Source: Moniliella sp. 'wahieum'
Taxonomy: Eukaryota > Basidiomycota > Moniliellomycetes > Moniliellales > Moniliellaceae
Assembly (NCBI GenBank): GCA_003971905.1
Contig: RSEE01000026.1
Coordinates: forward strand, 434,001-498,000
Direction: 5' to 3'
Length of the DNA stretch: 64,000 nucleotides
A model generated the notes under the pieces. It saw only the letters and a list, made by a program, of their open reading frames with translations. It did no database searches and had not been told where the DNA came from. Below are positions 62,801-64,000 of the stretch, in pieces (position 1 is the first letter of the stretch; every line of letters starts with the position of its first letter). A program made the translations under genes and the position numbers.

Positions 62801-63528
62801 CGACTTCCCCAACTCGGTCGTTGAATACTTCCAAGGTTATCTTGGTACGCCTCCCGGTGGCTTCCCTGAGCCGCTGCGGACCAAGCTCCTGCGTGGCAAA
62901 CCCAGGATCGAGGGACGGCCCGGGCATCGATGGCGCCCGTTGACTTGCGGCAAATCAAGAAGACCCTGACCAAGAAGTATGGCAAGACGATCACCACTGC
63001 CGATGCAATCAGCTACGCCATGTATCCCAAAGTGTTTGAAGACTTGCAAGACTTTTTGGCCAAATACGGCGACCTTTCTCATCTTCCCACCCGTTACTTC
63101 CTCAGCAAGGCTCCCGTTGGCGAAGAGATTCACGCCTACATTGACCGTGGCAAACTGCTTATTATCAAGTTGTTGGCGGTGGTGCGGTCAATTCGGAGCG
63201 TGGCACACGCGAGGTGTTCTTTGAGCTGAACGCTGAGCCGCGGTCCATCATTGTCGAAGACAAGAATGCAGCGGTGGAGTCGGTGCACCGTGAGCGGGCC
63301 AAGGCGGGCGAACCAGGCCAGGTCGGGTCCCCCCTGGCGGCGGTGGTGGTAGAAGTGCGCACGCAGGTGGGTCGCGTGGTCAAGGCCGGCGACCCTCTGG
63401 CCGTGCTGAGCGCGATGAAGATGGAAACTGTCGTCTCCTCTCCCGTTTCGGGCAAGGTGAAGCGGATCCTTGTCGAGCCCAATGACTCGGTCTCGCAATC
63501 CGACTTGTTGTTCGAGATTGCGGCTTAA
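59861..63528 (+). CDS. PYC1: Pyruvate carboxylase
   Basis: About 1,198 residues, the usual fungal length; cytosolic, with no targeting peptide. The biotin-dependent enzyme converts pyruvate, bicarbonate and ATP to oxaloacetate (anaplerosis, gluconeogenesis). Exon 1 (59861-60228) and exon 2 (from 60302) join across a 73-bp intron that splits the His codon of HPGYGF. The biotin carboxylase half has GGGGRGMRVV, HLFERDCSVQRRHQK and EINPRLQVEHT. The carboxyltransferase half has MDTTWRDAHQSLLATR, GGATFDVAMRF, the carbamylated-lysine site GIKDMAG and the metal site HVHSHDTAG. The biotinyl domain carries AMKME with biotin lysine at 63418-63420. Single-base losses near 62922 and 63180 shift the frame in the linker and before the biotinyl domain; homology resumes immediately. 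Identity is secure. Confidence 0.97.
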
Positions 63529-64000
63529 CGCGTACCCCCTTCCCGTTCTTTTTTTCTCCCTTTGCTCTCTCTTCCTATTTCCGTGCCCTACCGCTGTCAG
63601 ACCATCTTCGGCACGCACATCCTCTTCCTGCCAGCGGTTTGTTTGTTCTTGAATATGCAGTCGATATAAACCAATCTATCTGCGTGGTACTCATGATCGA
63701 CGAGGCGAGCCAACATCGGTGTGAGACTGATGAACGGTTGATAGGTGATGTACTCCCGTTTTCAACACTCCTCTGCTTCCATACCTCGACAATCTTGATG
63801 GACTCGTAAGCTGGCTAGTATACGGAACATGATTATGACTGTGGTATGGCATCTGACATTCCAGAGCAAGGGAGAGGTTGAATGGTAGCTAACATGCAGT
63901 GTAGACCCTACAACTGCTGCACCTGCGAATCCCGGCTTGGTCGTGTGGCGGGTACATCTGGGATGTGTATACGCGTCCCACGGGACAATTGACGAAGGCA
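63529..64000. other. 3' flank of pyruvate carboxylase
   Basis: A T/C-rich stretch follows the stop codon. No further gene is seen to the window end. Confidence 0.45.

Overview
The window is fungal nuclear DNA, most likely from a GC-rich basidiomycete. Genes have short GT-AG introns (45-163 bp) with CTAAC/TACTAAC-type branch points. The SNF5 homologue carries a GATA-like finger and a C-terminal domain of the kind I associate with basidiomycete SNF5 proteins, and there is a microbial (type I) rhodopsin. I cannot name the species. About eighteen host genes are spread thinly over 64 kb, separated by 0.3-3 kb of GC-rich, repeat-speckled DNA.

Layout. 0.5-1.8 kb (-): a secreted tandem double-psi beta-barrel (expansin-like) protein. 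3.2-8.4 kb: a Ty1/Copia LTR retrotransposon with two identical 211-bp LTRs and a 5-bp target duplication, treated as a young fossil. 9.2-10.3 kb (-) and 13.3-13.8 kb (+): two unrecognised genes. 15.4-15.8 kb: the 3' part of a VPS68-type membrane protein. 16.2-20.1 kb (+): SNF5 (SWI/SNF). 20.3-20.9 kb: a small element with ~150-bp inverted repeats. 21.2-23.5 kb (+): a diaminopropionate ammonia-lyase fused to an M20 metallopeptidase. 23.8-24.4 kb (-): a possible two-exon gene. 25.0-26.0 kb (+): mitochondrial phosphate carrier. 27.4-28.9 kb (-): IQ-motif (IQM-like) protein. 31.1-34.6 kb (-): SNG1/DUF3533 membrane protein. 36.2-36.7 kb (-): small secreted protein. 37.5-39.4 kb (-): bHLH regulator. 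42.3-43.5 kb (-): RNase T2. 46.1-47.7 kb (-): polytopic membrane protein. 50.0-51.0 kb (-): microbial rhodopsin. 53.3-56.3 kb (+): SERCA-type Ca2+-ATPase. 57.1-57.9 kb (+): ribosomal protein uS2 (RPS0). 59.9-63.5 kb (+): pyruvate carboxylase. The genes do not form a cluster with one shared task; they are housekeeping, membrane and secreted functions side by side.

Two window-wide observations matter to any user. First, nearly every conserved gene, even RPS0 and pyruvate carboxylase, is interrupted by one- or two-base length changes, mostly losses in short G/C runs, with excellent homology on both sides. This looks like consensus-length error rather than true pseudogenes, so CDS spans below are gene spans read across frames. 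Second, the spacers hold many arrays of a 6-bp palindrome plus one spacer base (ATGCAT, AAGCTT, AGGCCT, ATCGAT, AGATCT, ACTAGT, ACGCGT, ACCGGT), repeated with 7-bp period. Different palindromes follow one another in the same 7-bp register. This heptad grammar is the most unusual signal here and I know of no described system that explains it.
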